A DNA stretch of 64,000 nt from Cyrtodaria siliqua (GCA_037043455.1 JAWPHD010001329.1:1-64000); one strand, 5' to 3'; shown: positions 22,801-32,000, numbered from the stretch's first letter. Numbers and translations: made by a program. Notes: a model not told the origin generated them from the letters alone.

Positions 22801-22990
22801 TGTTTCTATTGTCCCCAGCAATTCACTAACATGTATATGGTGAGTCGATTTATTTTTAATTATGTCGATCACTTATTTACTTTATAACAAATCACAAATA
22901 TTAAATTAAACTATTGTTTAGTAATTTTGGGAATAAACTTCATTTTCTTGTTTCAGTTTCAACCCAAATGCAAAGAGAAAAGGACGATAG
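4760..22990 (+). CDS. NBN: Nibrin (NBS1), C-terminal 519 residues, nine exons, 5' end outside window
   Basis: Joined exons 4760-4841, 5406-5595, 6987-7063, 7730-8474, 8799-8882, 15832-16017, 21799-21912, 22547-22596 and 22957-22990 form one open frame with AG/GT borders and matching phases at every junction. Nibrin is the regulatory subunit of the nuclear MRE11-RAD50-NBS1 complex; it brings MRE11 and ATM to DNA double-strand breaks. Seen here: an SQ/TQ-rich segment (residues 1-115 of the partial protein), a low-complexity S/P-rich part (117-364), the MRE11-binding motif NFKKFKK (448-454), the following IIGGSDL block (exon 7), and a basic tail with QELFNFNP then KRKGR, which corresponds to the ATM-binding C-terminus of vertebrate NBS1. 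The first exon begins in phase 2 (two bases before the first full codon), so earlier exons exist; the FHA and tandem BRCT domains were not found between 1 and 4759. Identity rests mainly on exons 6-9. Confidence 0.9.
5257..5387 (+). pseudogene. Decayed tandem copy of NBN exon b
   Basis: Aligns with 5388-5515: a matching acceptor-like 'gactacag' then 'gcagccaggtgctagcacac' against 'cacagccaggtggcagcacg', then 'cagaacacacaaa' and 'gacacagtatact' in the same order. It lacks about 17 bases, has frame changes, and no clear donor follows. It is most likely a dead exon duplicate. Confidence 0.65.
5406..5595 (+). CDS. NBN: NBN exon b, SQ/TQ-rich
   Basis: The acceptor is ctatgactgcag and the donor CAG|gtaaca. 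After the split Arg codon, 63 residues follow with five SQ/TQ sites (RSQP, STQT, NTQT, KSQT, ESQ). These look like candidate ATM/ATR sites in a disordered linker. It ends in phase 0. A decayed copy of this exon lies just upstream (5257-5387). Confidence 0.82.
5596..6986. other. NBN intron with dispersed-repeat fragments
   Basis: Contains a block at about 5700-5960 with two copies of 'aacctgcaacctaacc' (5779 and 5939) in repeat-like sequence, and a SINE head at about 5990-6052. The rest shows no recognisable content. Confidence 0.4.
5990..6052 (-). mobile_element. tRNA-derived SINE head fragment
   Basis: On the - strand this reads like a tRNA 5' half: gagcgctgtggtctagtggt, then agagcgttggacccatgatcc, then a partial B box. 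There is no acceptor-stem pairing or 3' half, so it is a SINE remnant and not a tRNA gene. Confidence 0.55.
6987..7063 (+). CDS. NBN: NBN exon c
   Basis: The acceptor is tcatgacag and the donor AAAAG|gtggga. The exon has 25 codons plus two bases and encodes RDKPAVVQVKEERISQTSSQ and onward. It carries two SQ sites and a VKEE tetrapeptide that fits the SUMO acceptor pattern (hydrophobic-K-x-E). Confidence 0.8.
7064..7729. other. NBN intron, no features seen
   Basis: AT-rich sequence with no repeat, exon or RNA signal that could be supported. Confidence 0.4.
7730..8474 (+). CDS. NBN: NBN exon d, large disordered exon with 17-residue S-P repeats
   Basis: The acceptor is ataatttcag and the donor GAG|gtatga; 248 codons follow the split Arg. 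The exon is hydrophilic, with a basic SRSKRVKTE patch (possible nuclear signal overlapping a VKTE SUMO-type site), an acidic WDSDDDIDY patch, an IKTE site, and four tandem 17-residue repeats (7995-8198) of the form RKSxRNxSPxPE. A TTG-initiated frame could be drawn from 7737, but the phase match with the previous exon shows this is internal coding sequence. Confidence 0.88.
8799..8882 (+). CDS. NBN: NBN exon e
   Basis: The acceptor is ttccgacag and the donor CAG|gtaact. It has 28 codons, phase 0 at both ends, starting with an acidic DDDVDDDK run and ending LTTRKPIQ. It is followed by a 6.9-kb intron that holds the 91-bp minisatellite. Confidence 0.82.
8970..12013 (+). repeat. 91-bp minisatellite array in an NBN intron, left block
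   Basis: About 33 head-to-tail units of 91 bp: 'ggtctaggtcatataccaga', 'ttatgccttcagtgggtatt', 'gtaccacaacagtaccatga', 'aggtcagtgg' and 'agcacggttatctcccttgaa' in order. Two units carry an extra 12 bp (cagttcaagaag). Runs of variants repeat at multiples of 91 (273 and 546 bp), so higher-order units exist. The short frames with repeated MYHNSTMKV are an effect of the array and not genes. Confidence 0.95.
12016..14263. mobile_element. 2.25-kb inverted-repeat transposon with repeated AAATACGGAC motifs
   Basis: It interrupts the 91-bp array: the left flank is 'gttcta' and the right flank 'taggtcatatacc', which rejoin to the array consensus with TA (or CTAG) duplicated. Its ends GGGACAATCCGGGTAAATAC and GGGGCAATTTGGGAAAATAC (read inward on opposite strands) match imperfectly over about 26 bp. 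At least ten copies of GGGRAAATACGGAC-like motifs cluster at both ends (12028, 12087, 12216, 12236, 12258, 12285, 13820, 13855, 14222, 14240). No transposase was recognised, so it is non-autonomous or of an unfamiliar kind. Confidence 0.65.
12534..13481. mobile_element. Inner insertion flanked by a 24-bp direct repeat
   Basis: The 24 bp starting TTTTAGATAACTTTATAAGC occur at 12534-12557 and 13458-13481. Between them are inverted motifs: 'ggccactttccgtca' (12647-12660) with its counterpart 'gacggaaactggcc' (13406-13419), and a perfect 18-bp pair caagcccagtttccgtca (12843-12860) / tgacggaaactgggcttg (13388-13405). This looks like a transposon nested in the outer element. A 24-bp target duplication would be unusually long, so recombination is an alternative. 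Confidence 0.45.
14266..14775 (+). repeat. 91-bp minisatellite array, right block
   Basis: Five to six further units, the continuation of the same array after the transposon at 12016-14263. The last units (14640-14775) are the most diverged, and the array ends at a run of A (14790-14806). Confidence 0.92.
14776..15831. other. NBN intron end with possible SINE remnant
   Basis: A 17-base A run (14790-14806) is followed by tRNA-like boxes 'agcccattggataac' and 'gagtttgagtc' (about 14850-14905). No exon is seen until the tttgctgcag acceptor at 15831. Confidence 0.35.
15832..16017 (+). CDS. NBN: NBN exon f, MRE11-binding motif
   Basis: The acceptor is tttgctgcag and the donor AAG|gtacta. It has 62 codons, phase 0 at both ends. 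The last seven residues are NFKKFKK, matching the KNFKKFKK MRE11-interaction motif of animal NBS1. The preceding stretch (LPTGCITVQVISLVCRRP) lines up in position with the conserved segment before that motif. Confidence 0.92.
16619..18165 (+). repeat. Family A dispersed/tandem repeat (first copy)
   Basis: Starts 'ttagctctactgatcacaga' and continues with alternating units of about 155 and 160 bp that both begin 'gtagcgactact' and contain 'aagatggccgcca' or 'catggctgccagcggccatc'. The same family recurs at 21070-21400, 27945-28440, 31497-32440 and 33238-36110. It is split here by a 534-bp transposon (16957-17490). Confidence 0.85.
16957..17490. mobile_element. piggyBac-like MITE (TTAA target) in family A repeat
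   Basis: TTAA flanks both sides (16953-16956, 17491-17494). The ends AGAGGCACTACCTATATCT and, inverted, AGAGGCTCTACCTATATCT differ at one base. The host repeat in other copies reads 'gacgttaaacatggctgcc', which gives the empty site with a single TTAA. It is 534 bp long with no transposase; the inside includes 'gttccgat' motifs in both orientations. Confidence 0.8.
18166..19290 (+). repeat. Family B tandem array, ~160-bp units
   Basis: About seven units, each with 'ccttgtgaccactctagcac', 'ctttaccaaacttgcacaga', 'ttgttaatatcaatgaaagc', 'cagccggatcgga' and 'agagttatggcccttgtttt'. Units are diverged, so the array is old. Confidence 0.85.
19291..20880 (+). repeat. Family C tandem array, ~154-bp units
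   Basis: About ten units with 'gcagggatgatcagtaccaa', 'gcctagttgtgcatatcgtc', 'gttccggttgaatgattttt', 'gcagagttatggccctttaa' and 'ctcctgaacccctggccaga'. Several units are truncated. Two related units occur in reverse at about 29262-29580. Confidence 0.85.
20881..21798. repeat. Family A fragment and intron end
   Basis: 21070-21400 carries family A pieces ('ctgatgaaactgcaggaatgttgctc', 'aaaatagatttcac', 'catggccaccagcagccatc'). The remainder up to the exon at 21799 shows nothing recognisable. Confidence 0.55.
21799..21912 (+). CDS. NBN: NBN exon g, IIGGSDL block
   Basis: The acceptor is caccacag and the donor CAG|gtatat. It has 38 codons in phase 0. It contains IIIGGSDLEVH and EMDDWLRESVQ, which match the block after the MRE11-binding motif in vertebrate NBS1. 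Choosing the upstream of two possible acceptors gives exactly ten residues between FKK and IIGG, as in the human protein from memory. Confidence 0.9.
21913..22546. other. NBN intron, no features seen
   Basis: AT-rich. No repeat or exon could be supported. Confidence 0.4.
22547..22596 (+). CDS. NBN: NBN exon h
   Basis: The acceptor is cctacttcag and the donor TTTAA|gtaagc. It encodes ADSQHTSDDRRAQELF plus two bases. The acidic/DD then ELF pattern corresponds to the C-terminal ATM-recruitment region of NBS1. Confidence 0.88.
22597..22956. other. NBN last intron, no features seen
   Basis: 360 bp, starts gtaagc and ends tttcag. No other content recognised. Confidence 0.6.
22957..22990 (+). CDS. 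NBN: NBN last coding exon
   Basis: The acceptor is cttgtttcag. After the split Asn codon it encodes FNPNAKRKGR and stops at TAG (22988-22990). The short basic end after FNP mirrors the RYNPYLKRRR ending of human NBS1. The exon is too short to appear as an open reading frame by itself. Confidence 0.9.
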
Positions 22991-23700
22991 CAGTTTACAT
23001 AGATATGTTCCGTCGCTTAGTCAAATGTTTTTTCACATAGTCAAATCTGCTCTGTCACATAGTCAGGTCTGTTATCACAGTTAGATCTGCACTGTCACAG
23101 TCAGATATGTTTTGTCACATAGTCAGGTCTGTTCTGTCGCAATCAGATCTGATCTGTGACATAGTCATATATGTTTCGTCACATAGTCAGATCTGTTCTA
23201 TCACATAGATGTGTTATGTCACAATATAGTCAGATCCTTTTTGTTACATAGCCAGGTCTGTTATAGTCATATATGTTTTGTCACATAGTCGGATCTGTTC
23301 TGTCACATAGACCGGTCAATGTCATACTGGCTTTTGCATTTCCCGTTAAGAACAGACATACTTTAGGGTCAGACAATTGTGTGGAAGAGATGTCTGTGTG
23401 TTTAACCCAACTAGTTGTACAGTGATGCCAGGTTTGCTTTATATCGGACTGAATGAAGCTGAAGATATCTACTGCCCCAAATTGCTTAAAGGAGAAGTAA
23501 ACTTAAATTCTAATGGCAGCTACCTACTTTATTTTGTTTAAAGTCTACCATTAAAATTATAGATGAATCTTATTAAAATGATATTAATATTCTATGTTGT
23601 TTTTCCTTAAATTACCAGTTTTAATATTTGTTTATATCCATTGGACATACATTTTGCTTGTTTACAAGTTGAATAAATGTTACCTTTAGAAAGAATATTG
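22991..23700 (+). other. NBN: Likely NBN 3'UTR
   Basis: This follows the NBN stop codon directly. It starts with a 22-bp minisatellite (see separate entry). The first well-formed AATAAA downstream is at 23672-23677, a candidate poly(A) signal giving a UTR of about 0.7 kb. Transcript ends cannot be proven from sequence. Confidence 0.4.
23002..23310 (+). repeat. 22-bp minisatellite in the NBN 3'UTR
   Basis: About 14 degenerate units of roughly 22 bp, consensus near cacatagtcagatctgttct, begin 11 bases after the stop codon. Units differ by substitutions and short deletions. Confidence 0.75.
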
Positions 23701-24437
23701 TGGTAACATATATAGAGTTTAATTGCCATGAGTTTTTCAATACCGGATTTGTATCGAATTATGTATTACTTTTTTCTTATGCCTTATTTGAGATAGTTTC
23801 TACAGTTTTTACCCCACATATTGAAATTCCTTTGCATATGCATCTGAGATCACGTATCGTCATTGACACTGATGTCATTGAGTGAATTGAAGTTCAACTA
23901 ATTCCGGTATGAATTACCGAAAACTCTTGAATTCTATGATATACAGCTTTCTTGAGGAATTATTATCAGTCCCAGTTCATTTACAATCCTTGAGAACCAT
24001 GAAGTACACGTTTATCATTGAAACAAATCAAGCAAAAGGATAATATTACGTTGACATTTTCGTACATTGTCTGACGTCACACACGCAGCTTTAAGCGCCG
24101 GTTATTTACTAACTTAATAAAGAAAACTAAGTAAAATAAAAATCCAAAATATTTCGGTCCCTCAGAAATCTCAGTAAATCCTTGCAAGAAATGTAATATA
24201 ACTTAATAATAATAAGTTGTCCTGTTTTACATTACAGTTTCGAAGTAATCAAAGACCAATTAGTGTTTAACCCGTTCTAGAGGCAAGCCCTTTTAAAGCT
24301 TTAGACCAGACATATTTATATTGTTTTCATTTCTCATTGATGAACGCATGAATTTGAAAAAGTACCAACATTTTCTCAGATTTTCACATTTGTACTATAA
24401 TTCAGTATAACATGAAAAATAGGTAAGAACAGGAAAT

Positions 24438-24605
24438 TTAAGTGACAAATGCCCCCGAAGTGGTTTTGATGTTTGACTTCTGACCTTGACCTTGGAGACA
24501 TGGGCCTGTATTTTGTACACGACACGTCGTCTTGTTTTGGTGAGCACTTGTGCCAAGTTATTTGAAAATCCGTCCAGGAATGCTTTGCCAATCTTTGCTA
24601 ATCTT
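24438..24605 (+). repeat. Dispersed repeat unit 'gtgacaaatgcccccgaagt'
   Basis: One unit of about 165 bp that matches the two units at 27087-27440: 'gccccgaagtggttttga', 'gaccttgaccttggag', 'gtgagcacttgtgccaagtt', 'atttgaaaatccgtccaggaatg'. Confidence 0.75.
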
Positions 24606-24844
24606 GTTCAGCCAGTAGTCTTTTCTCTTTTCTTTTTTTATACAACTTGCAAAAAATGCAATTTTTTTTGAATATTACTATTTGTTTATAATATAATACA
24701 TTGCAACAGTCTTATATTTAAATCTACCATATCATGAAGAAAGTTTGAAATTCCAATTTTTTTACCTTTTAACTACTTGTATACCAGCAGGTTTTAAATC
24801 AAAAAGATACTGGATTAATTTATACAAAGTTCTAATTTTAATGC

Positions 24845-25195
24845 TGGATAAACACTCAACCAGAGTGGTGGCTCAGTGGTAGAACATCCGCCTCGCATGT
24901 TGGAGGTCGTGGGTTCATAATGAAGACCTCATACCGCCTCGCATGTTGGAGATCGTGGTTTCATAATGAAGACCTCATAAAATGAGCTTAACGTTCAGCA
25001 TATAAAGAGTAAACTAGGGGTTGTCGGTCTTGTCCGTGTAACGTGGCTGGGTGGGGTATCATGGCATGTGTCTATGGCGTGGTATTCCAGTGAGGCAGTA
25101 TGTTAAAGTCCAGCATTGAGCTCACTGCTGCAAGTAGACACCGTCATGATACGACTGAAAGATTGTTACAAGTGACATTCAATCATATACAGAAT
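24845..25195 (+). mobile_element. tRNA-derived SINE with a duplicated segment
   Basis: The head 'ggtggctcagtggtagaaca' is an A box and 'ggtcgtgggttca' a degraded B box. 'ccgcctcgcatgttggag' plus 'catgaagacctcata'-like sequence is repeated in tandem (about 24889-24928 and 24933-24980). The tail part 'cagtgaggcagtatgtta' to 'gactgaaagattgttacaag' resembles molluscan SINE bodies. Confidence 0.6.
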
Positions 25196-27086
25196 TCACA
25201 AGATTGCTGCGTGTACCTTTAATAAACTGGTTCAGATTTTTACGTGCAGCTTGGTTACAAAAAGTTTATGGACTAGTTCAACAATGAGCAAAATCAATGC
25301 ATGTGTTACGAAGTTGTTGCCCTTGTTGAAGTTTAGCGGACGAACACGACTTCAGTAAAATGTACTACATCTATAGTAGATGTTCACCAGATTCGATATG
25401 AAGGTTCGTTTCATTTAGATCATGTTGCATACAAAAGGAATGCAATTTGTGTCCATAACTCATTGCTGAAGATATTTTGACTGCGCGCGTGTGTGTGTAC
25501 CATCGCTAGTCTTATGGTCAGGGACATGCATTTACATATCTTTAATTTTCATGTTTGGTCCGTATCGCCTAAACTCCCTAAGATAATCTAATAAAATCAT
25601 CATAGCACCAAATTCAAGGTGACAAGTCGAGGTCATGCAATTATTGTATCCAGTCTTCCAGTCTTAATTCCTAAACCGCTTTAGATGATGGAGAGAAACT
25701 TTGTATGTGTAATCTGCCATGGTCAAGCAATGTTTGTGTCTAAAAGGCTTCAGATAATGGCATGTCAATTTTATCTGTGTATTATTGTGTATATATTCTC
25801 TGGAAATAGAATGTGTGTTTTGCACAAATATACGCTGGAGGCACCATCATTAAAGTATTTTCTACTACCACTCAAGGGACGCCTGTATAACACGGATCAT
25901 GATTTGTAGAAGTATCATCTTATATCGCCATTCAATTAAATAATGTGAGAGAACTGGCATTTAAAACACAAGGTCAAATATCATAATTACATGCTTAGTT
26001 TAATATACTCCTTCAACAAAACATGAATGTATATAACTCACTGAATAATATATTATATAAAACAGTAATTACAAGCTCTTTAACAATATTATAAATACAG
26101 GAAGCTCAAAACTAAATCCACTCAATTCCTGTGCATACACTGAACAACTTATGGGTACTGTCCATGACCTTCAATGGGTTAACCTATGAGAATATATAGT
26201 ACACATATGTGTGAATCAAACCTAAATACCTGTAACCAAAAGTACATTGATTTAATGTACCTATAGTTTACAATTTAACCAAATCAAAAAAAAATCAACC
26301 CTGTAATATTTTAATAAATTCCATAAATGTTAATGTCATTGTAAAAGCACAAAATTATGTTAGACTAATATTTGAAAATAAAGTCACTTTAATATTCAAT
26401 TTCATAAATTATGACAGAGCTAAAATTGCATGTATACCGAAAATTAACAAAAGCTTACATGCATATAAGAACATTGATTTTTACTTTTGGGATACACTTA
26501 TGCATGTATAACACATTGTTATACCCTGCCACAAAGGCTGAATGGACAAACTATGCAACCTTGTACACATCCACACATACAATAAACTGTTTTACATTCA
26601 AGTTTTTATGTGACTAACCAAGCTAAATCAGTGGAAAATTTACATCTTTATAGTTTTCCAGGGTATAAATATGTAAATATCAATCAATATTTAAAAGATT
26701 TGATAACATTAAATTTAATAGTTCATTAAATGTAAAGAGCCAACTCCTCCAAATAAAAACATTATGGTACTTTCAATGGAATAGAAACAAGCTCTTCGTA
26801 ACCACAGGGATTATAGATGCTATTTTAACACACACACAAACACTTATTTAAATAGCACAAGGTAAGAAACAAACTATTTCCATTTCTTCTACCATTTTAC
26901 CACTACCACCATTCTGATGCAGGACTAATTCATGATGCAAAATGTTGGAATTCAGACATGATCAGCAAGGCATCTATAGCGTGTACACAATCTGTCAAAA
27001 CTGCTCTGATAAGAGAAATGTGAAAATAACATGCCATAATTTTCATCTGCTCCTTTGAGCAGTGTACACCGAATACATATTATAAC

Positions 27087-27440
27087 AAGAAATGGCACTG
27101 TAAGTGACAAATTGCCCCCGAAGTGGTTTTGACCTCTAAGTGTGACCTTGACCTTGGAGTCACTGACCTTGATTCTGCGCGTGACTCGTCGTGGTGAGCA
27201 CTTGTGCCAAGTTATTTGAAAATCCGTCCACGGATGTCAGATCTATTAACCGGACATGAAAGCACTTCTTTTTGACCTCTAAGTGTGACCTTGGAGCCAC
27301 AGACCTGGATTTTGCGCTGGACACGTCTTGTTGTGATGAGCACTTGTGCCAAGTTATTTGAAAATCCGTCCAGGAATGTCAGAGTTATTGACCAGACACG
27401 ATTGGTCAGACGAACAGACTGACTGATGGTGCGACTACTA
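27087..27440 (+). repeat. Two tandem units of the 'gtgacaaattgcccccgaag' repeat
   Basis: Same family as 24438-24605. The units contain TGACCTTGACCTTGG (27140-27160), in reverse CCAAGGTCAAGGTCA, a pattern that fits NR5A/ERR-type nuclear-receptor sites. It ends with 'cagacgaacagactgactg'. Confidence 0.75.
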
Positions 27441-27944
27441 TAATCGAGGCATAATTAAAGGCTGATATACCTTTCTGATTTAAACCGGCTTTTATATTCG
27501 TAAAGAATATAAAAGTATCTGAGCCTATCCGAGCATATTAAACCATAAGAATCTATTTGATAGCAAAAGTGGTGCATGGTTCCTGGATTCCTCTGTATCC
27601 ACCCCTCCCTTCCCCCTCCCCACCCCCCACTCCTTTGAGGCAGCTTGAACCTTACACAATGTATTGATGATCAGCTCTCCTGCTCCGTATAAACATAATG
27701 CTTTATATAGCTCATTAAGATTTGCTTTAAACTTGCTTTTTCTTGGTAACCTATTTCTTTTTCACCAATTTCGTTGGTGTGAATGTCTTCTCGTTGAAGA
27801 GTATGGCATTTGTTTGCATAGTTTAGATCTTATGGGAGAAGAATCTGGCGGGGAAAACCGTGTCGAGGGTGACAGACATGACCACTAAACCTTCTCACAT
27901 TAGGAAAATTAACTGCACTACACAGGCACACTTAATTTTGTAGA

Positions 27945-28440
27945 TAACAAGAGGTCAATGACCTTGAAGCTCTACTGATAGGTTTTGATAGCTAGATCAG
28001 CATTCCTGTGAAGTTCATGAAAATCTGTCAAGTAGTTTCGGAGTAGTCGTTACAAGTTTTTATATATAACTCTGTAAAAAAGATGGCCGCTGGCAACCAT
28101 GTTTAATGTCGAATCAAAATAATTTTCAACAAGGACCAACATCATGTCATGCTGATCATTTTAGAAAAGTCCCATATCAATATCACTTATAGTTTTCAAG
28201 AAGTAATTGCTGCAAATTTGTTTTTTAAAAATCTATTTTTAGTCATGGTGGCCATCTTGAATTTCAGGCCGACCTGAAATGTTGCTAGGATCAACTAGAC
28301 ATCAAGAACCACATTTCTGTAAAGATTCATGAAAATCCTTCAAAAATGGTTGCTGCAGCCATGTTCAATCATGACAATGACGAATCAAAATGATTTTCGA
28401 CAAGGACCAACATCATGTCAAAATGCAACTTAGAAACTCA
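27945..28440 (-). repeat. Family A repeat, reverse orientation
   Basis: The terminus 'aacaagaggtcaatgacctt' (27947-27966) carries AGGTCA-A-TGACCT, and 'agatggccgctggcaaccatg' and 'tagttttcaagaagtaatt' mark the unit. It lies downstream of the FAM210A stop codon. Confidence 0.8.
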
Positions 28441-28762
28441 TTTAGAATGTATTCTTGATGATGACAGCAAATATCTCGGGTTAGTGTAGCCACCTATGAC
28501 CTGCTGTTGGGATTAATTCTAGTAACCACAAGAATTACTATAATACCACCGACTGTTTCACCTATCTTTGCTGAACTGACTCCGAGAAACAATGTTAACT
28601 CGACAACGCAACAATGCAGACGTCGTTAATGCTGCCACCTTCCGGAAAATCAACAAGTCATGTTCTCTCGCATTCTACTTCACTATAAAACCAAGTAATG
28701 ATTCCTACTTTCAACCTCACAAGCTGAAACTATCCTGCATATATTTAATACAGTTACTTCAG

Positions 28763-29090
28763 TTATTGTTTTGGTCTACTATGTTTTTGTCTTTCTGATT
28801 GTCTCTCCTTAAATTTTACTTGAATTTGTTCTTTTTTTTCTCTCACTTCATGTCTTCCGTCTTTCATCAGCTCCCTAAGGTTTTCCTGCTTCGGTTCCAT
28901 TTTTCCAGTCTTCCTCAGATACTTGATCATAAAGTTTGTTCCTGCCAGCGTGACAGTGTATCGTGCCGGCGTGGCCAACTTGTACATGAGATAGGCCAGA
29001 GCCACATCCCCAACACTGGAGTTTCTGAACGGATTGATTATCCTGTCACTGAATCCGATATACTCCATCAAAGGAATCACATCCACACCA
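28763..29090 (-). CDS. FAM210A: FAM210A exon 3 (end of DUF1279 and C-terminal tail)
   Basis: The acceptor is ctatatttccag. It encodes GVDVIPLMEYIGFSDRIINP, then YKLATPARYTVTLAGT, a KYLRKTG segment, and a highly charged tail ending RPKQ and TAA at 28763-28765. The open frame upstream of 29090 (MMSLCDCV and onward) is intron read-through. Most of the downstream UTR is family A repeat. Confidence 0.92.
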
Positions 29091-32000
29091 CTGGAAATAT
29101 AGGACAGGAGAATTATTGTACACAATGTGTGAGATACGCAATCACACAGTGACATCATTGGAAATATAAGACAGGAGAATTATTGGTGACCCTAGGGTCA
29201 AATCTGGTCCGCCCCAAGGGTCACATGTTTTACAAAGACTTATTTAGGTAAAAACTTAACAAGAGGCCCAAGTGGGCCTGTGGACGCTCTAGTGGCTAAA
29301 GATAAAGTTTGTGTATAAGGGACCATCAAAAATCATTCAAACAGAACATGGCGATGACACACACAACTAGGCTTGGTACTCATCGAAACATTGAACTAGT
29401 CAGGACAGAGTTTGTGTATTAAAACCTTAAAAGGGCCATAAGTCTGACAAAATTAACCGGAACACGGCAATGACATCGCAACTAGGCTTGGTATTCATCA
29501 TTCCCACAAAGATTCGTTGAGATTCGGCCGGGAGTTCAGAAGAGACTAGTTTGGACCAAGTATGTGTATTAAAAATATAAGCTTATCGCATATGAAAAAT
29601 ATACGACCGGGCCCGTACAATAGATTTAATATATATCGCATGCCTTTATGGTCACAAATTCCTATAGATCTATGAAGATAAATGCTTTTGCAGGGCCTGT
29701 TTCCCACCCACACAACCCCCCTTTTGCTACGCAGTATTCAGGGCAAATTTAGAGTATTCATTACATTATTTAGCGTGCCCTGATGCAGGCTAATTGCTTC
29801 TCTTACAAGACGTAGCTCTATGATTTCAAAATACTGTTCATTTTTTTCCCATTAGTCATGGATTGTATCTAGATAGATGATTTCAGTAACTATATAAATT
29901 TTTAACTGAAAGCAATTCAGTAACTATATATATATATTTTAACGGAAAGCAGTGGACGACAACTATAATGTCAGATGGGCGACAATAGCTCCCTTTTACA
30001 AAACAGACGAGCTAAAGAGTATAGACGATGGCGAATGATGGATTTTATATAATTATTTAAAGGGACACCCTACAATCTTGAAGGATGTTGTGAGTTTTAA
30101 ACAAATCAAGATTCCCGTTTTTAATATATATACTTACACATGAGCTGCATAATAGAAGGACCCAAACCACACAGACGATGTGACCAGATGGACACCAATT
30201 AACACTTTGCCATGTTCTTTATATGCTTTTTTGAAACGCTGAAACACTGTTAACTGTGACTCATCTACCTCATCTTCTGTTGTTTTGTCGCCAGTGCCAT
30301 CACCAGTTTTTGAAACCTTGGCTTTATCCTCTGCTGTTTTGTAGCCAATGTCATCACCGATTTTCTCAACCTTGGGTTTATCAACACTTTCTAGTTTTGA
30401 ATCCAGTGGCGGAGAGCTTTGTCTGTTAGATGTATTTGTTGAATAATTTACACTCTGATAAATAGATGACCAGTCTTTGTGGAGAATATAAGATGATGTT
30501 GATAGACCAACAAACTGTTCATGGTTTCCTGAAAGTTATGAACAGATAATGAAGTGGGTTTATTCAACAATCAATGTTTGGTCTACCTCAAGCATGTGTA
30601 TGGGGATGTGCGTGTGTAGTTCTAAGGTTTAGATCCCTCTGCCGTTGTGCCAAGAAGAGAATCCCTCAATGAGGCAGTATTATATCTACCTCAAGCATGC
30701 TATGTGTGGGCATTTTGTATATGAATGTTGATTTGAATGGCCTAGTAGACCATTTACTTCTTAAATATTAATAGCAAGGTATGCTTGCTGTTACTTAGGA
30801 ACAATAATTATACGTTTTTCTATGGGTTATAAAGCTGTAACAATACAATCAAATGGTTCATAAGAATAATATATATGTTTACAGGTTAATTTAGCAATCT
30901 TGAATTTCCATCTACCTTTTTTTCTACATAAGGTTGATGTGTGCTTCACCCCAGGACCTCAATATTTGTTTTGATGGACAATTTTTCGTCTGATTGTGAG
31001 TTTTAAGATACACATGGGACTGTAGACAAAACAAGATGGGCAACAAGATATTACGCAAACGGAATCGATAATAGCCAATAATTAACCTATATGGCTGGTC
31101 TGCAGACCAGAGGTTAATAGTTAAAAAAAATAACTATTTCAGAAATTCCAAACTTTGAATACAGTTATATAGTCTCGAGTATTGCACCAAGGCCAAATAA
31201 AATTATATGTGTGGTTCCGGTTTCCCAACCGACCCCATTTTTAAGGGCCGACCATACAAAAAAAAAATTGTATTTTTTTACAAATTGAATTATGTTTTGT
31301 ATCTGTTCTGCACCTGAGTATATCAGCAAATATATATTTAAGTTACCAAGTGAAGGCTCTCCTTCATTTTTTACAACATGGTCACAGAACTGCAAGTTAA
31401 AATTAATAAATTTAGAAGATATTGAAAAGTATTCATAATCCTGTATATTAATAGTCCTGGATACTGTACCGATTTTAACCATCCTCAAATGTAACAAGAG
31501 GTCAATGACCTTGAAGCTCTACTGATAGGTTTCGATAGCTAGATCAGCATTCCTGTGAAGTTTCATGAAATGTCAAGTAGTTTCAGAGGAGTAGTCACTC
31601 TAAGTTTTTACTATATAACTCTATATAAACAAAGATGACTGCTGGCAGCCATGTGGCTGAAATTTTGCTAGGATCGACTAGACATCAAGAGCAACATTTC
31701 TGTTAAGTTTCATGAAAATCCTTCAAGTAGTTTCAGAGAAGTAGTCGCTACACATTTTTATTCCTATGTAAACAAAGATGGCCGCTGGCAGCCATGTTTA
31801 ATGTCGAATCAAAATAATTTTCAACATGGATCAACATCAGGTCATGCTGATCATTTTAGAAAAAGTCCCATATCAATATCACTTACAGTTTTCAAGAAGT
31901 AGTCGCTACAAACTTGTTTTTTAAAAATCTATTTTTAGCCGTGGTGGCCATCATGAATTTTCAGCCGACTTGAAATTTTGCAAGGATCAATTAGACATAT

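Larger units (their letters stand above)
23701..27940. other. Intergenic region between convergent NBN and FAM210A
   Basis: AT-rich, with the dispersed repeats listed separately (24438-24605, 24845-25195, 27087-27440) and a C-rich tract at about 27598-27633. Open frames here are short and resemble nothing known. Confidence 0.45.

Noticed and set aside
24850..24920. tRNA-Ala-like gene
   Set aside because: The B box is degraded, a segment is tandemly duplicated, and SINE body sequence follows.
31165..31497. 110-codon - strand frame as a FAM210A exon
   Set aside because: No phase-matching splice sites join it, and the joined three-exon model is already complete; the sequence looks like dispersed repeat.
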